Part shown: positions 11,101 to 19,786 of the stretch, one piece after another
Numbering within the stretch: the first letter of the stretch is position 1
Layout of the letters: every line of letters starts with the position of its first letter
Notes under the pieces: model-generated
The model's database searches: none
Told to the model about the DNA's origin: nothing
The model's input: only the letters and a program-made list of their open reading frames with translations
Made by a program: the position numbers and the translations under genes
Assembly: GCA_903876735.1 (NCBI GenBank)
Contig: CAIRAW010000055.1
Span: 22,110-86,109 of the forward strand
Direction: 5' to 3'
Source of the DNA: an uncultured beta proteobacterium
Lineage (GTDB): Bacteria; Pseudomonadota; Gammaproteobacteria; Burkholderiales; Burkholderiaceae_C
DNA: 64,000 nt

Positions 11101-11724
11101 TTCAAAATCATCGGCCAGAGTGAACTGCACCGGATGCGTGGCCACCACCGGCAGGCCCAGACGCGCCGCCAGTTGCACGGCAGCCATCACATGGGTTTCG
11201 TCATCGGCGCGTCCGGCACGCTGCAATTCGATGTAGAAGCGGTGCGCAAAAATGCTGCCCAGTTGCAGCGCCACATCGGCCGCACGCTGGGCGTCGCCCT
11301 GCACCAGCGCCTGCCCGACCGGGCCGCTCTGCGCGCCTGACAGGGCGATCAGCCCTGCGCCGAGTTCCTTGAGCCAGTCCAGCCGCAGACAGGCCTGCGC
11401 TGCACCCGCATTGCGGGTCCAGGCACGCGCCAGCAACTCGGACAGGTTCAGATAACCCTGTCGGTTTTGCACCAGCAGGACCAGGCGAGACAGGGTTGCC
11501 GCGTCCTGACCCAGGCCCTCAAGCCAGACCTCGGCGCCAATCAGTGGCTTGACGCCGCGCTTGCGCGCCGCCTTGTAGAACTTGATGGTGCCAAACAGAT
11601 TGCTCAGGTCGGTAATGGCCAAAGCCGGCTGGCCGTCGGCCGCCGCGCAGCGCACGATCTCGTCGATGCGGTTGGTGCCGTCGACGACGGAAAATTCGGT
11701 GTGCAAACGCAGATGGACAAACAT
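8173..11724 (-). CDS. dnaE: DNA polymerase III alpha subunit
   Basis: Replicative polymerase catalytic subunit, 1183 residues, the DnaE1 size. It begins FVHLRLHTEFSVVDG (PHP domain). The catalytic palm contains GPGRGSGAGSLVAYSL and PDFDIDFCQGNRDRVIDY near residue 405, with FDFLGLATL near 560 carrying the third aspartate. An OB-fold region near residue 1000 (LLAGIINDFRVINGQRGK) binds single strands. It is monocistronic as far as visible, convergent with tolA and divergent from the response regulator. Confidence 0.98.
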   Translation of the reverse strand: MFVHLRLHTEFSVVDGTNRIDEIVRCAAADGQPALAITDLSNLFGTIKFYKAARKRGVKPLIGAEVWLEGLGQDAATLSRLVLLVQNRQGYLNLSELLARAWTRNAGAAQACLRLDWLKELGAGLIALSGAQSGPVGQALVQGDAQRAADVALQLGSIFAHRFYIELQRAGRADDETHVMAAVQLAARLGLPVVATHPVQFTLADDFEAHEARVCIAEGEILGNQRRVRRFTREQYFKSAAQMQALFADLPSALTNTLEIARRCNLTLDLGKPQLPDFPTPEVEGRRLTPEEYFRYASHAGLNERLAHLYRDEAQRERERARYVERLEFEIGTILKMGFPGYFLIVGDFINWAKNNGCPVGPGRGSGAGSLVAYSLKITDLDPLQYNLLFERFLNPERVSMPDFDIDFCQGNRDRVIDYVKLKYGKDCVSQIVTFGTMAARAAVRDVGRVLDMSYTFCDGISKLIPNKPGTSVSLQLPPADRPKDDKTIYASEAEPLLAERESKEEDVRTLLELARKLEGMTRNVGMHAGGVLIAPGKLTDFCPLYQQPGSDSAVSQFDKNDVEAIGLVKFDFLGLATLTILEIAREFIMRRHPGQENFAFENLPLDDAKVYQLFSDGKTEAVFQFESRGMQGLLKDAKPTRLEDLIAMNALYRPGPMDLIPTYLARKAGREEVVYPDPRVASILSETYGVMIYQEQVMQMAQILGGYSLGGADLLRRAMGKKDADEMARHRKIFRDGAGQKGIAAEKADAVFDDMEKFAGYGFNKSHSAAYALLAYHTAWLKVHYTAEFFCANMTVEMDDTDKLKVLFEDAIKMGLSFEPPDVNRGFGRFEPISDKQIRYGLSAIKGSGAQAIEAIVAAREGRGVGPAGAEVGPFKSLFDFCVRVDRSRINKRTVEALIKAGAFDSIQRNRASLLASLERAFDFGAAALANANQGGLFDMGGADDHGSSTQEPELVQATPWGVKEQLTYEKTAVGFYLSGHLFDEVALEVRRFVKRQIDDLIDTREPQLLAGIINDFRVINGQRGKLALFKLDDKSGVIEARADEAMVNANRLLFKDDELVIVMGKLQPDRFSGGMQLTVTQIWDLEQARCRFGKFLRVAVNGKAPDVARMISEFPARREVSEQGELVRGLAVRLALARQVPGAAASAELQLGEAYRFFPTNAALAGWRVQADSGKAEIVYE

Positions 11725-11859
11725 GTCTGCATTCTAATTTGCTGCGCCGCACCGGGTGGCACGCCGGGCAACGGGGTCCTCCCAAGTAATTCCACTAGAA
11801 ATTGCCATTTCAGTGGCGCGGCGACGGCATACAATAGTCAAAATTACAAGGTAAAAATC

Positions 11860-12507
11860 GTGAAGATTCTTGTTGTCGATGATCATGCGCTGGTGAGGGA
11901 AGGTCTGCACCAGGTTCTCAAGGGACTCGATGAGCAGATTGAGGTGCTGGAGGCCGGGCACTGCGCCGCTGCTTTTGAGCTCGCCGACCGCCACGACGAT
12001 ATTGATCTGGTGCTGCTCGATTACCAGTTGCCTGACATGAACGGGATCGATGCGCTCGATGTGTTTGGCGAAAAACATCCGGAACTGCCGGTCGTCATGC
12101 TGTCGGGCGCCAGCAACCGGCAAATGATGCGTCAGGCCATGGACAAAGGCGCGGCCGGTTTTCTGACCAAGACCGGACCGAGTCAGGACATGCTGACGGC
12201 CCTGCGCAATGTTCTGGCCGGCGAAGTCCATATCCCTCCCGAACTGCTGCTCTACGGCGACATGGCGGACGACCCGGACCCCTCGGTCGAGCGCCCGCAC
12301 CAGCTAACACCGCGTCAGGAACAAGTCCTGTCCATGCTGCTCGACGGCTACTCGACCCGCGACATCAGCCAGAAGTTGTTTCTGGCAGAGGAAACGACCA
12401 AAACGCACGTCAGTGCGATCATTCGGGCCTTTGGCGTAAAAACGCGCCTGCAGGCGGTTCTGGCGGCCGAGCGTTTCGGCTACGGCAAGGCGGAGCCCTC
12501 GGCCTGA
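11860..12507 (+). CDS. LuxR/NarL-family response regulator
   Basis: A 215-residue two-domain regulator. The receiver has the acidic pair D7-D8, phospho-acceptor D54 (LVLLDYQLPDMNG) and a late lysine (FLTKTG). The C-terminal helix-turn-helix is LTPRQEQVLSMLLDGYSTRDIS with KTHVSAII. I start at GTG 11860 with AAGG nine bases upstream. Its last 28 bp overlap tail-to-tail with the hybrid kinase gene on the other strand, which is its likely partner. The target genes are unknown; the TonB receptor operon is a reasonable guess. Confidence 0.9.
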   Translation: MKILVVDDHALVREGLHQVLKGLDEQIEVLEAGHCAAAFELADRHDDIDLVLLDYQLPDMNGIDALDVFGEKHPELPVVMLSGASNRQMMRQAMDKGAAGFLTKTGPSQDMLTALRNVLAGEVHIPPELLLYGDMADDPDPSVERPHQLTPRQEQVLSMLLDGYSTRDISQKLFLAEETTKTHVSAIIRAFGVKTRLQAVLAAERFGYGKAEPSA

Positions 12508-14423
12508 CGGTCAGGCACCAGTCGGCGCAACAGGCTGCGCAGTTTGGCCGGACGCACCGGCTTGTGCAGCAGGCTCAAACCCGCTTCCTTGGCCTCCTGC
12601 ATCAGACCCGGATCGGTGTCGCCGCTGACAAGGCAGGCGGGAACGGCGCATCCGGCTCTGGCACGCAGCCTGGCAATCACGTCGATACCGTTTTCACCAT
12701 AGGGCATGCGGTAATCGCTAACAATGACATCAGGCTTGACGCCGTCATCCCAATGCGCCAGCGCCGCCGACAGGCCACTGGCCTCGGCCACCACGCAACC
12801 CCAGGATCGCAACAGACTGCCCACCGCCTCCCGCGCCAGGGCATCGTCCTCCACCAGCATGACACGCAGGCCCGCAAGGTTGTCCGCAGCGCGATCGCGC
12901 TGCGCGCCGCGCCGCTCCATCATGGCATCGCCTGGCGCCAATGGCACCTCGATGCCAAACCGTGTGCCGACACCGGGACGTGACTTCAACTGCAAGCGGT
13001 GTTCGAGCAGTTTGGCTGCGCGCTCAACGATGTTGAGCCCCAAGCCCAGACCGTTGCCACTGTCCCGCTCCGGGTTGCCAACCTGATAAAACTCCCCAAA
13101 AATCGCCTCGTGGTGTTCTGGCGCAATGCCGATGCCGCTGTCCCAGACTTCAACGCGCACATGCTTCCCATCCGCGCAAGGCCGGCAGGCCAGCAAGACG
13201 CCGCCCCGGTGCGTATACCGCATGGCATTGCTCAGAAGATTCAACAAAATACGGTGCAGCAAGGCCGGATCGCTCAGGACCCCGACCCCGGTCGGGCGGA
13301 CCCGAAAACGCAGGCCTTTCTCGGACGCGACCACAGACAATTCGGTCTGCAACTGCACAAAGATGTCGCTCAGCGCGAACGCACGCCGTCGAACCTGCAT
13401 GGCGCCGGCATCGAAGCGGAAAACATCAAGCAGGCCATCGAGCAGGTCCTGCATGGCCTGCACCGAACTTTCCAGGCTCTTGATCAATTGCTGGTTTTCC
13501 GGAGGCTGTGGCGATTGCACCAGTCGCGCCACGAACATGCCCAGAGCGTGGGTGGGCTGGCGCAGATCATGGCTGGCCGCTGCCAAAAAACGCGATTTGG
13601 CCCGTGTTGCCAGTTCGGCCTCTTCCATCTTCTGGCGCGAAACGAGGGTCGCCTCGGCTACGCGCAGTTCGAGTTCGTCGCGGTTCGACTCCAGATGCGC
13701 GACCATCTGGTTAAGACCCTCATGCACCTCGCGCAGCGGGTCATCCACCAGCAGCGGCAAGCGCAGCGACAACTGGTTCTGCCCAATCAGCTCAATCGAG
13801 CGCGAAAGCCGCGCAATCGGGTAGGTCACGCGCCGACTCAGTCGCAGCGCCAGCACGGCGCCAAGCAACAAGCAAGCCAGCGTCACGCCCAGGCCCAGCA
13901 GCAGAATCCGGCGCTGGTGCTGCAACATCGCGTCCTGCGACAGTTCCATCAGCACATAGCCCAGCAGTTGCGGTGCAGCAGATGATTCCAGCACCTTGCT
14001 TTCATAGATGTCCTGGCCAACCAATTGGCGCGCCGTGACCGATTGCGATATGAATTTCAGGCTGTTTGCCCGGTCCACCTTCTCGAACGGCTGGGCACTC
14101 AAAGCGGGCAGTTTTTGGAAGCTGGGTTTGCCGGCGCTGGCAAGCACTTGGCCGTAGGCATTCACAATCACCACCGAGCGCACGTCAGACTCGTGCATTG
14201 CGCCCTGGGCAAAGCTCTGCAGTTGGGCCGCATTGGACGAAAAAAGTGCGTATTCGCTGGCCGAAGCTAGCTGGTGCAGCAGCGAGCGGCCTCTGCGACT
14301 GTTGTATTGATCACTGTCGTCGAACGTGACCAGAACAAAAATGCCGGCGAGCAGCAGCGAGACCAGCGTCAGCGGCAACAGCGACGCCAGCAAGATCCGA
14401 AACTCAAAGCTGTTGGTTTTCAT
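12480..14423 (-). CDS. Hybrid sensor histidine kinase
   Basis: 647 residues. Membrane segments at about 8-32 and 172-195 bracket a periplasmic sensor region, followed by a HAMP-type linker (RRVTYPIARLSRSIELIG). The phospho-acceptor is in ASHDLRQPTHALG (His near 285). The ATPase domain shows NAMRYTH and GNGLGLGLNIVERAA. The C-terminal receiver has VEDDALAREAV and VSDYRMPYG (Asp near 570). The start overlaps the stop of the upstream binding-protein gene (ATGA), so the two are coupled. The receiver may compete with or feed the convergent LuxR regulator. Confidence 0.93.
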   Translation of the reverse strand: MKTNSFEFRILLASLLPLTLVSLLLAGIFVLVTFDDSDQYNSRRGRSLLHQLASASEYALFSSNAAQLQSFAQGAMHESDVRSVVIVNAYGQVLASAGKPSFQKLPALSAQPFEKVDRANSLKFISQSVTARQLVGQDIYESKVLESSAAPQLLGYVLMELSQDAMLQHQRRILLLGLGVTLACLLLGAVLALRLSRRVTYPIARLSRSIELIGQNQLSLRLPLLVDDPLREVHEGLNQMVAHLESNRDELELRVAEATLVSRQKMEEAELATRAKSRFLAAASHDLRQPTHALGMFVARLVQSPQPPENQQLIKSLESSVQAMQDLLDGLLDVFRFDAGAMQVRRRAFALSDIFVQLQTELSVVASEKGLRFRVRPTGVGVLSDPALLHRILLNLLSNAMRYTHRGGVLLACRPCADGKHVRVEVWDSGIGIAPEHHEAIFGEFYQVGNPERDSGNGLGLGLNIVERAAKLLEHRLQLKSRPGVGTRFGIEVPLAPGDAMMERRGAQRDRAADNLAGLRVMLVEDDALAREAVGSLLRSWGCVVAEASGLSAALAHWDDGVKPDVIVSDYRMPYGENGIDVIARLRARAGCAVPACLVSGDTDPGLMQEAKEAGLSLLHKPVRPAKLRSLLRRLVPDRQAEGSALP

Positions 14424-15355
14424 GGTGCACCCTCGTCGCGGCGCAATTGTTCGCGCAAGGCCGTTGCATCGAGTTTCAAGCCCAGCGCGCGAGCCACCGG
14501 CTGGTTCACCAGCAGTTCGAAATCCTGTGCGTACAAGGGCGCCGCTGCCAGCTCTTTTCCCTGCAGCACGCCATGGGCCAGGCGTCCGGCCTGCACGCCG
14601 AGTTGCGTCGGCGTTACATACAGGGACAGCGCGGCACCGGCCCTTGCATAGGCGGGTGAAAAAGCCAGCAAGGGCACCTTGGCACGCACCGAGGCCAGCA
14701 GGATATTCTGGATATTGCTGCTGTTGTAAATTGCCGAGTCAGGCACTGCCAGCAACAGATCGGACTGTTGCAGCACCTGACGGAGCGCTGGAAACAGCGC
14801 TTCGTCCGATCCGACCTTGGCCTCCACCAATTCCAGTTGCCGTGACCGCGCCAGCGATCGCAAGGCCGGCGCAGCCGCGATCGACTCCGGCCCCCAGAGC
14901 ACACCCACGCGTTGCGCCGCTGGCATGGCCAGGCGGATCAGGTTGAGCTGACGCAGCACCGGTTGGTCCAGAAAAACCGCACTCAATTGCGCGCCGGCTT
15001 TGCGCCCGGTGGCCGCCAGGGTGCGCTCAAAACTGGCACGCGGTAACAGCGTGCACAGGAGCGGTGCCGGCAACTCCGAGCGTGCCAGCAATTCGGCCGC
15101 CTGTGCGCCCAGTGCCACAAACAAGCCGGGTTTCAAGTTGCTCGCGCCAGACCACTCAGCCGCCGGGATGACCTGCACCTGCTGGCGCGCCAGCCCGCCT
15201 TTTTCAAGCTGGTTCGTGAGCGCCTCGGCCGCTTCAACATAGGCCGCACTGCGCTCGCTGCTCACGACCACCACCGTCGCCGCCTGCGCCAGCACGGCAC
15301 CAGACAGCAGCAGGCAAAGGCCCAGAATCAGACGGCACGAACGCTGCAGCATCAA
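14420..15355 (-). CDS. ABC-type periplasmic substrate-binding protein (TrpX-like)
   Basis: A 311-residue exported protein: signal peptide LILGLCLLLSGAVLAQA, then a type I periplasmic-binding fold (GVLWGPESI, LLLAVPDSAIYNSSNIQNIL, VPLLAFSPAYARAGAALSLY) like the DUF534/TrpX family. No permease or ATPase gene is adjacent. It sits between a TonB-type receptor and a hybrid kinase, spaced 6 bp from the first and overlapping the second, so it may present a ligand to the kinase rather than feed a transporter. That role is inference. Confidence 0.85.
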   Translation of the reverse strand: MMLQRSCRLILGLCLLLSGAVLAQAATVVVVSSERSAAYVEAAEALTNQLEKGGLARQQVQVIPAAEWSGASNLKPGLFVALGAQAAELLARSELPAPLLCTLLPRASFERTLAATGRKAGAQLSAVFLDQPVLRQLNLIRLAMPAAQRVGVLWGPESIAAAPALRSLARSRQLELVEAKVGSDEALFPALRQVLQQSDLLLAVPDSAIYNSSNIQNILLASVRAKVPLLAFSPAYARAGAALSLYVTPTQLGVQAGRLAHGVLQGKELAAAPLYAQDFELLVNQPVARALGLKLDATALREQLRRDEGAP

Positions 15356-15361
15356 CTCGGC

Positions 15362-17335
15362 CTAGTTCTCGATTTGCAGCGTCAGAAAGGCGCGGCGCGC
15401 AAAGGCATAGGCCGGCGCAAAGTCAAGATACGGGGCTCCCAGGTTTTGCACGACCAGTGCCACCTCGGCCCTGCTGCGGTCAAAGCGCAGCGGCGCTGCC
15501 AGGCGCAGGTCGGTGCGGGTCATTGCCTGTTGGTCAGCGATGCCAGCCCCTTGCAGCGTCATGGTGCTGTTGCCCTGGTGCGTCAGACTGAATTCAAGTC
15601 CGCCCGGCAACTTCTGGAAATACGCCAGCGTGCTGGCCAGTTTGGGCGCCGCCAGCGCCAGGCCGGACTCGTCCTGCGTGAGCGTGGCACCGATGCTGCT
15701 ATGGATAAAGGCCTGCGTCAGCCTGAACTGGGCGCCGGTCCACGGCTGCCACTTCATTTCGTATTCCAGGCCCTGTATACGGAAGTTGTCGATATTCGCA
15801 TAGTCCTTGGGGCCGGCCGTTCGGAACTGCCGGATGAAGTCGCCAACGCGTTCATGAAAAACCCGCAGGTCAAGCTGCAGGCCCATCGAAGGAAACAGCC
15901 CAAGATAGCCCAGTTCAGTCGATACCACGCTTTCGGGTTTGACATTGCCGCTCGACAGTGCCGTGACTTGCAGCAATTGTCCGCTCCAGTAGTAGCGCAG
16001 GTCGGCGGACTTTTCAAAGGCACTTGGCGGCCGGTAGGCCCTGGAGCCACCGACGCGCAGTGTCTGGCCATCGGCCACATGCCAGTTCAGCATCAGGCGC
16101 GGCGCCAGAGAAGTACCGTTAACGTTGCTCTTTTCAAGCATCGCGCCGGCGTTAAGGACCAGATCGGTGGTTGCCCGCCATTCGGCATTGCCAAAGAGCC
16201 GGGTGAATTGTGTGGTCAGCGCGTCATCGGTGTTGTAAAGGGCCCTGGACGTGATCTGTTCACGCCGCAATTCCGCGCCCCAGACCATGCGCAAATTCGG
16301 ACTTTGGCGCCAGCTTTGCTGCAGGCTCAGGTTGTCGTTGCTGGCGCGCCCGGTGGCGTCAATGTCGATGCTGCCGTTGATGCCCAGCGGCGCCAGCGAA
16401 TAGGGAAATTTGTCCTGGTTGGACTCATCGGCGTGCGAGTAGCTCAAGGCCAGATCATGATCCGGGTCCTGCGCCCGCCGCCAATCCAGTTGCAGATAGC
16501 CGGTACCGTAGCGGCTGTCCCGTTCCAGGTTGTCAATATTGGCCGGGAATCCCTTGCCGGCTTTGATGGCCAGCGCGCCGGCGCGCAGCCCGATTTCATC
16601 GCTGGCATTGGGACGCAGATCAGCGCGAAAATTGACGCGTTCGACCCGGTTGTGGCCGTCTGAGCCTTGCAGGCCGTCATCGGCGCGCCGATCTGCGCTG
16701 AGCCGGTAAGTGGCGCTCGCACCGCCCCAGCCAATTCTGGCGCCGCCATCGCGGATGCCGTTGCCGCCAACACCCAGACGCGCCTGCGTGCCCAGGGTAT
16801 CGGCGCTGTCGCGGGTCACGATGTTGATCACGCCCAGAAAGGCGCGCGCGCCATAAGCCGCCGAGTTGGAGCCGCGCAGCACCTCAATGCGATCAATATC
16901 GTCCAGTGCCACCGTCTGCAAACCGGCTTCGATACTGCCGATGAAATAGGGTGAATAGACCGAACGGCCATCGACCAGCACCTGCATGCGGCTGGAAACG
17001 GCGTCAAAACCACCGTGGTAACTGGCCTGTGGCGCAAGCGACTCAAACGCCATGCTGCTCTGGAAACCGGGCACCAGGCGAAGCAGATCCGCGAGGTCGC
17101 GCGCACCCGAACGCCGGATCATGTCGCGGTCGATCAGGGTGACGGCGCCCGGGGTCTCGTCGAGTCGTTGCGGCAGGCGCGAAACCGAGAGCACGATCGG
17201 CATCTCTGCGAGAAAGTCATACTCGGACAGACCAGCCGGGCCTTGGGCTGCAACCCGGGCACCTGATCCCAGCGCCGCCAACAGGAAAAGCCCATGGATC
17301 GCCGGGCGCGACAGCGATTCGATTCTTTTTTGCAT
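15362..17335 (-). CDS. TonB-dependent outer-membrane receptor
   Basis: 657 residues with an N-terminal signal (LFLLAALGSGARVAAQG), a possible TonB box (EMPIVLSVSR), a plug domain (TPGAVTLIDRDMIRRSGARD, RVEVLRG-like IDRIEVLRGSNSAAYGARAF, GVINIVTRD) and a long beta-barrel with many alternating aromatic strands. The ligand is unknown. It is the first gene of a minus-strand set with the binding protein and hybrid kinase, and comes 54 bp after the flavodoxin gene. A C8 tract (G8 on the + strand, 17375-17382) lies about 40 bp upstream of the start. Confidence 0.93.
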   Translation of the reverse strand: MQKRIESLSRPAIHGLFLLAALGSGARVAAQGPAGLSEYDFLAEMPIVLSVSRLPQRLDETPGAVTLIDRDMIRRSGARDLADLLRLVPGFQSSMAFESLAPQASYHGGFDAVSSRMQVLVDGRSVYSPYFIGSIEAGLQTVALDDIDRIEVLRGSNSAAYGARAFLGVINIVTRDSADTLGTQARLGVGGNGIRDGGARIGWGGASATYRLSADRRADDGLQGSDGHNRVERVNFRADLRPNASDEIGLRAGALAIKAGKGFPANIDNLERDSRYGTGYLQLDWRRAQDPDHDLALSYSHADESNQDKFPYSLAPLGINGSIDIDATGRASNDNLSLQQSWRQSPNLRMVWGAELRREQITSRALYNTDDALTTQFTRLFGNAEWRATTDLVLNAGAMLEKSNVNGTSLAPRLMLNWHVADGQTLRVGGSRAYRPPSAFEKSADLRYYWSGQLLQVTALSSGNVKPESVVSTELGYLGLFPSMGLQLDLRVFHERVGDFIRQFRTAGPKDYANIDNFRIQGLEYEMKWQPWTGAQFRLTQAFIHSSIGATLTQDESGLALAAPKLASTLAYFQKLPGGLEFSLTHQGNSTMTLQGAGIADQQAMTRTDLRLAAPLRFDRSRAEVALVVQNLGAPYLDFAPAYAFARRAFLTLQIEN

Positions 17336-17389
17336 CCCCCGATTTTGCCTGTTTACGGCATGCGCCTTAAAAACGGGGGGGGTGGCCGA

Positions 17390-17944
17390 TCAGGCGCCGA
17401 ACCTGGCTGCTGCAGCGGCAATGCGCGCGCCAAACAGGCGCGCCGTTTCCAGGTCGCCGGCATTCATCTCCTCGGCGCTGGCGTCACCCGGGGTCTGCGC
17501 CATCGGGCCGACCGAAGATGCGAGGTAGTTGACATCGCTGCGCTGCGAGGCCTTGGTATTGTTGTAGTTCAAACCGGTGCCAGCCCACAAACCACCGTGC
17601 TGCATGGCCAGCGTCATGAAATAGTGCAGCGTCGAGTGCTTGTCGCCATTGACGTTGGCGCTACTGGTGAAGCCGCCAAAGATCTTGTCCTTCCAGGCCT
17701 GCGTGTACCAGGGTTTGCTGGAGGCGTCGGCAAATTTCTTGAACTGCCAACTCACGCTGCCCATGTAGGTTGGCGAGCCGAAGATGATGGCGTCGGCCGC
17801 GGTCAGTGTGTCCCAAGCCGTCTCGGGGAGATTGCCGTCGGCGTCGATGGCCAGCAACTCGGCGCCGGCACCCTGTGCCACCGCCTGCGCCATGCGCTGG
17901 GTATGACCGTAACCCGAATGAAAAACCACTGCCACTTTTGCCAT
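17390..17944 (-). CDS. Flavodoxin-fold NAD(P)H:quinone oxidoreductase-like protein
   Basis: 184 residues with the FMN phosphate loop near the start (FHSGYGHTQRMA) and the isoalloxazine-loop motif FGSPTYMGSVSWQFK. This is the WrbA/flavodoxin_2-like group, which usually reduces quinones by two electrons or carries FMN. It lies 51 bp downstream of the pirin gene on the same strand, and the two probably form an operon controlled by the divergent LysR regulator. Confidence 0.9.
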   Translation of the reverse strand: MAKVAVVFHSGYGHTQRMAQAVAQGAGAELLAIDADGNLPETAWDTLTAADAIIFGSPTYMGSVSWQFKKFADASSKPWYTQAWKDKIFGGFTSSANVNGDKHSTLHYFMTLAMQHGGLWAGTGLNYNNTKASQRSDVNYLASSVGPMAQTPGDASAEEMNAGDLETARLFGARIAAAAARFGA

Positions 17945-17995
17945 ATCAAGTCTCCTGTTTGAGGTGAAAGAAAGAAAAGGTCCGACGCCGGGGAA

Positions 17996-18697
17996 TCAGG
18001 CGCACAGGTCAAATACCAGCACTTCGGCATCCTCAGCCCCGCTCAGGCTGAGTTCACTCTCGCGCTCCAGCAGCGCGGCATCGCCAGCGCTGAGTTTCTG
18101 GCCGTTCACTTCAAGCGCACCGCGCACCAGAAACACGTAAGCCTTGCGCGCCGGATCAAGCGCCAGCGTTGCGCGCTCGGCACCGTCGAGCAACGCGGCG
18201 TAGAGCGCGGCGTCAGCGTGGATCGTGACCGAGCCTTGCGCGCCATCGGGCGAGGCCAGCAGCCTGAGCGCACCGCGCTTTTCGGCTTCGACGAAGGTCT
18301 TCTGCTCGTAGCCGGGCGCGATGCCTTTGACATTCGGTTCGATCCAGATCTGCAAAAAGTGCGTGGTCTCGTTGGGCGCGTGGTTGAACTCGCTGTGCTG
18401 CACGCCGCTGCCGGCGCTCATGCGCTGCACATCGCCGGGCGGAATACCACGCACATTGCCCATGCTGTCCTGGTGCGCCAGATTGCCCGCCATCACATAG
18501 CTGATGATTTCCATGTCACGGTGGCCGTGCGTGCCAAAACCGGTTCCCGGCGCAATACGGTCCTCATTGATGACGCGCAGATTGCCCCAGCCCATGTGCG
18601 CGGGGTCGTAGTAACCGGCGAAGGAAAAACTGTGGAAAGACTTGAGCCAGCCGTGGTCGGCATAGCCACGCTCCAGCGATTTACGAACGGTCAACAT
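17996..18697 (-). CDS. Pirin-family bicupin protein
   Basis: 233 residues. Metal-binding cupin motif GTHGHRDMEIISYV with a later His/Glu set in HSEFNHAPNETTHFLQIW; YhaK/pirin members can have quercetinase-like dioxygenase activity or act as redox-linked regulators. The N-terminus RKSLERGYADHGWLKSFHSF is typical. It is divergent from the LysR gene at 18813, with a palindrome between them. Confidence 0.93.
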   Translation of the reverse strand: MLTVRKSLERGYADHGWLKSFHSFSFAGYYDPAHMGWGNLRVINEDRIAPGTGFGTHGHRDMEIISYVMAGNLAHQDSMGNVRGIPPGDVQRMSAGSGVQHSEFNHAPNETTHFLQIWIEPNVKGIAPGYEQKTFVEAEKRGALRLLASPDGAQGSVTIHADAALYAALLDGAERATLALDPARKAYVFLVRGALEVNGQKLSAGDAALLERESELSLSGAEDAEVLVFDLCA

Positions 18698-18782
18698 GCT
18701 GTTGCTCCTGAATTATCTGTTTGCGGACAGACACTTTAATCGGCCCGGCCAATCCCGCACTGCATGTGATTTGATGGCATCA

Positions 18783-18797
18783 TTCAAATTATTCGAA
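18783..18797. promoter_or_regulatory. Candidate LysR operator
   Basis: TTCAAATTATTCGAA, a 15-bp near-perfect palindrome (one mismatch) with T-N11-A spacing typical of LysR sites, 15 bp before the LysR start in the pirin/LysR intergenic region. Inference from symmetry and position. Confidence 0.45.
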
Positions 18798-18812
18798 ACG
18801 GAAAACCAGCCA

Positions 18813-19751
18813 ATGCCCACCCCGCGCGATGTCTTGACCCCCGACGCCCTCGCCATGTTGCAAACCATCGCCGCCAGCGGCAGCTTTGCCGCCGCCGCGC
18901 GCAGCCTCGGGCTGGTGCCCAGCGCCCTGACCTACCGCGTGCGCCAGATTGAGGACGCGCTCGATGTGCTGCTGTTCGACCGCAGTTCACGCCAGGCGCA
19001 ACTCACCGTTGCCGGGACCGAGTTGCTGCGCGAGGCCGGCCGGCTGCTCGAAGACATCGACGCCGTGGCGAACCGGGTCAAACGCGTGGCCACCGGCTGG
19101 GAGCCGCTCCTGACGATCGCGGTCGACAGCATCATCGCCAAGGCCACCGTGATGGAATTGTGCGAGAGTTTTTTTGCATTGCAACCTCCGACCCGCATCC
19201 GGCTACGCGATGAAACCCTGTCGGGCACGCTGCAGGCCCTGAGCTCGGGGCAAGCCGATCTGGCGCTGGGCGTGGCCGACTCTGGCACCATTGCCGGCAT
19301 CCACGGCAAACCGCTTGGCGAAGTCAGTTTCGTCTATGCCGTGGCGCCTCACCACCCGCTGGCCAGCGCGAGCGAGCCGCTTTCGGACGAACTGGTGCGC
19401 CAGCACCGGGCCGTCGCCGTCGCCGACAGCATCACGCGCGGCACGGGTCTGACCATCGGCCTGCTCGGAGGCCAGGATGTCTTCACCGTCGCCACCATGC
19501 AGGCCAAACTCGACGCGCAGTTGCGCGGTCTGGGCTGCGGCTTCGTGCCCGAATGCATGGCCCGCGCCTACATCGAAACCGGTCGCCTGGTGGTGCGGCG
19601 CATGGAGCGTGCACAGCGCATCATTCGGGTCAACTACGCCTGGCGCAGCGAGACCCAATCCGGGCCGGGCCGGGCCCTGAGCTGGTGGCTGAGCCAGCTT
19701 GAAAGCCCCGCGACCCGGGCTGCTTTGCTGGAGCGCCACCGAGGCGTGTAA
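18813..19751 (+). CDS. LysR-family transcriptional regulator
   Basis: 312 residues. N-terminal winged helix ALAMLQTIAASGSFAAAARS with the recognition helix around LVPSALTYRVRQIED; the rest is a periplasmic-binding-like effector domain. I use the ATG at 18813; the open frame extends upstream through the intergenic region but the LysR fold starts here. The divergent pirin and flavodoxin genes are its likely targets. Confidence 0.93.
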   Translation: MPTPRDVLTPDALAMLQTIAASGSFAAAARSLGLVPSALTYRVRQIEDALDVLLFDRSSRQAQLTVAGTELLREAGRLLEDIDAVANRVKRVATGWEPLLTIAVDSIIAKATVMELCESFFALQPPTRIRLRDETLSGTLQALSSGQADLALGVADSGTIAGIHGKPLGEVSFVYAVAPHHPLASASEPLSDELVRQHRAVAVADSITRGTGLTIGLLGGQDVFTVATMQAKLDAQLRGLGCGFVPECMARAYIETGRLVVRRMERAQRIIRVNYAWRSETQSGPGRALSWWLSQLESPATRAALLERHRGV

Positions 19752-19786
19752 AGTGCAGACATACAACATCAAATAGAAAGACCGTC

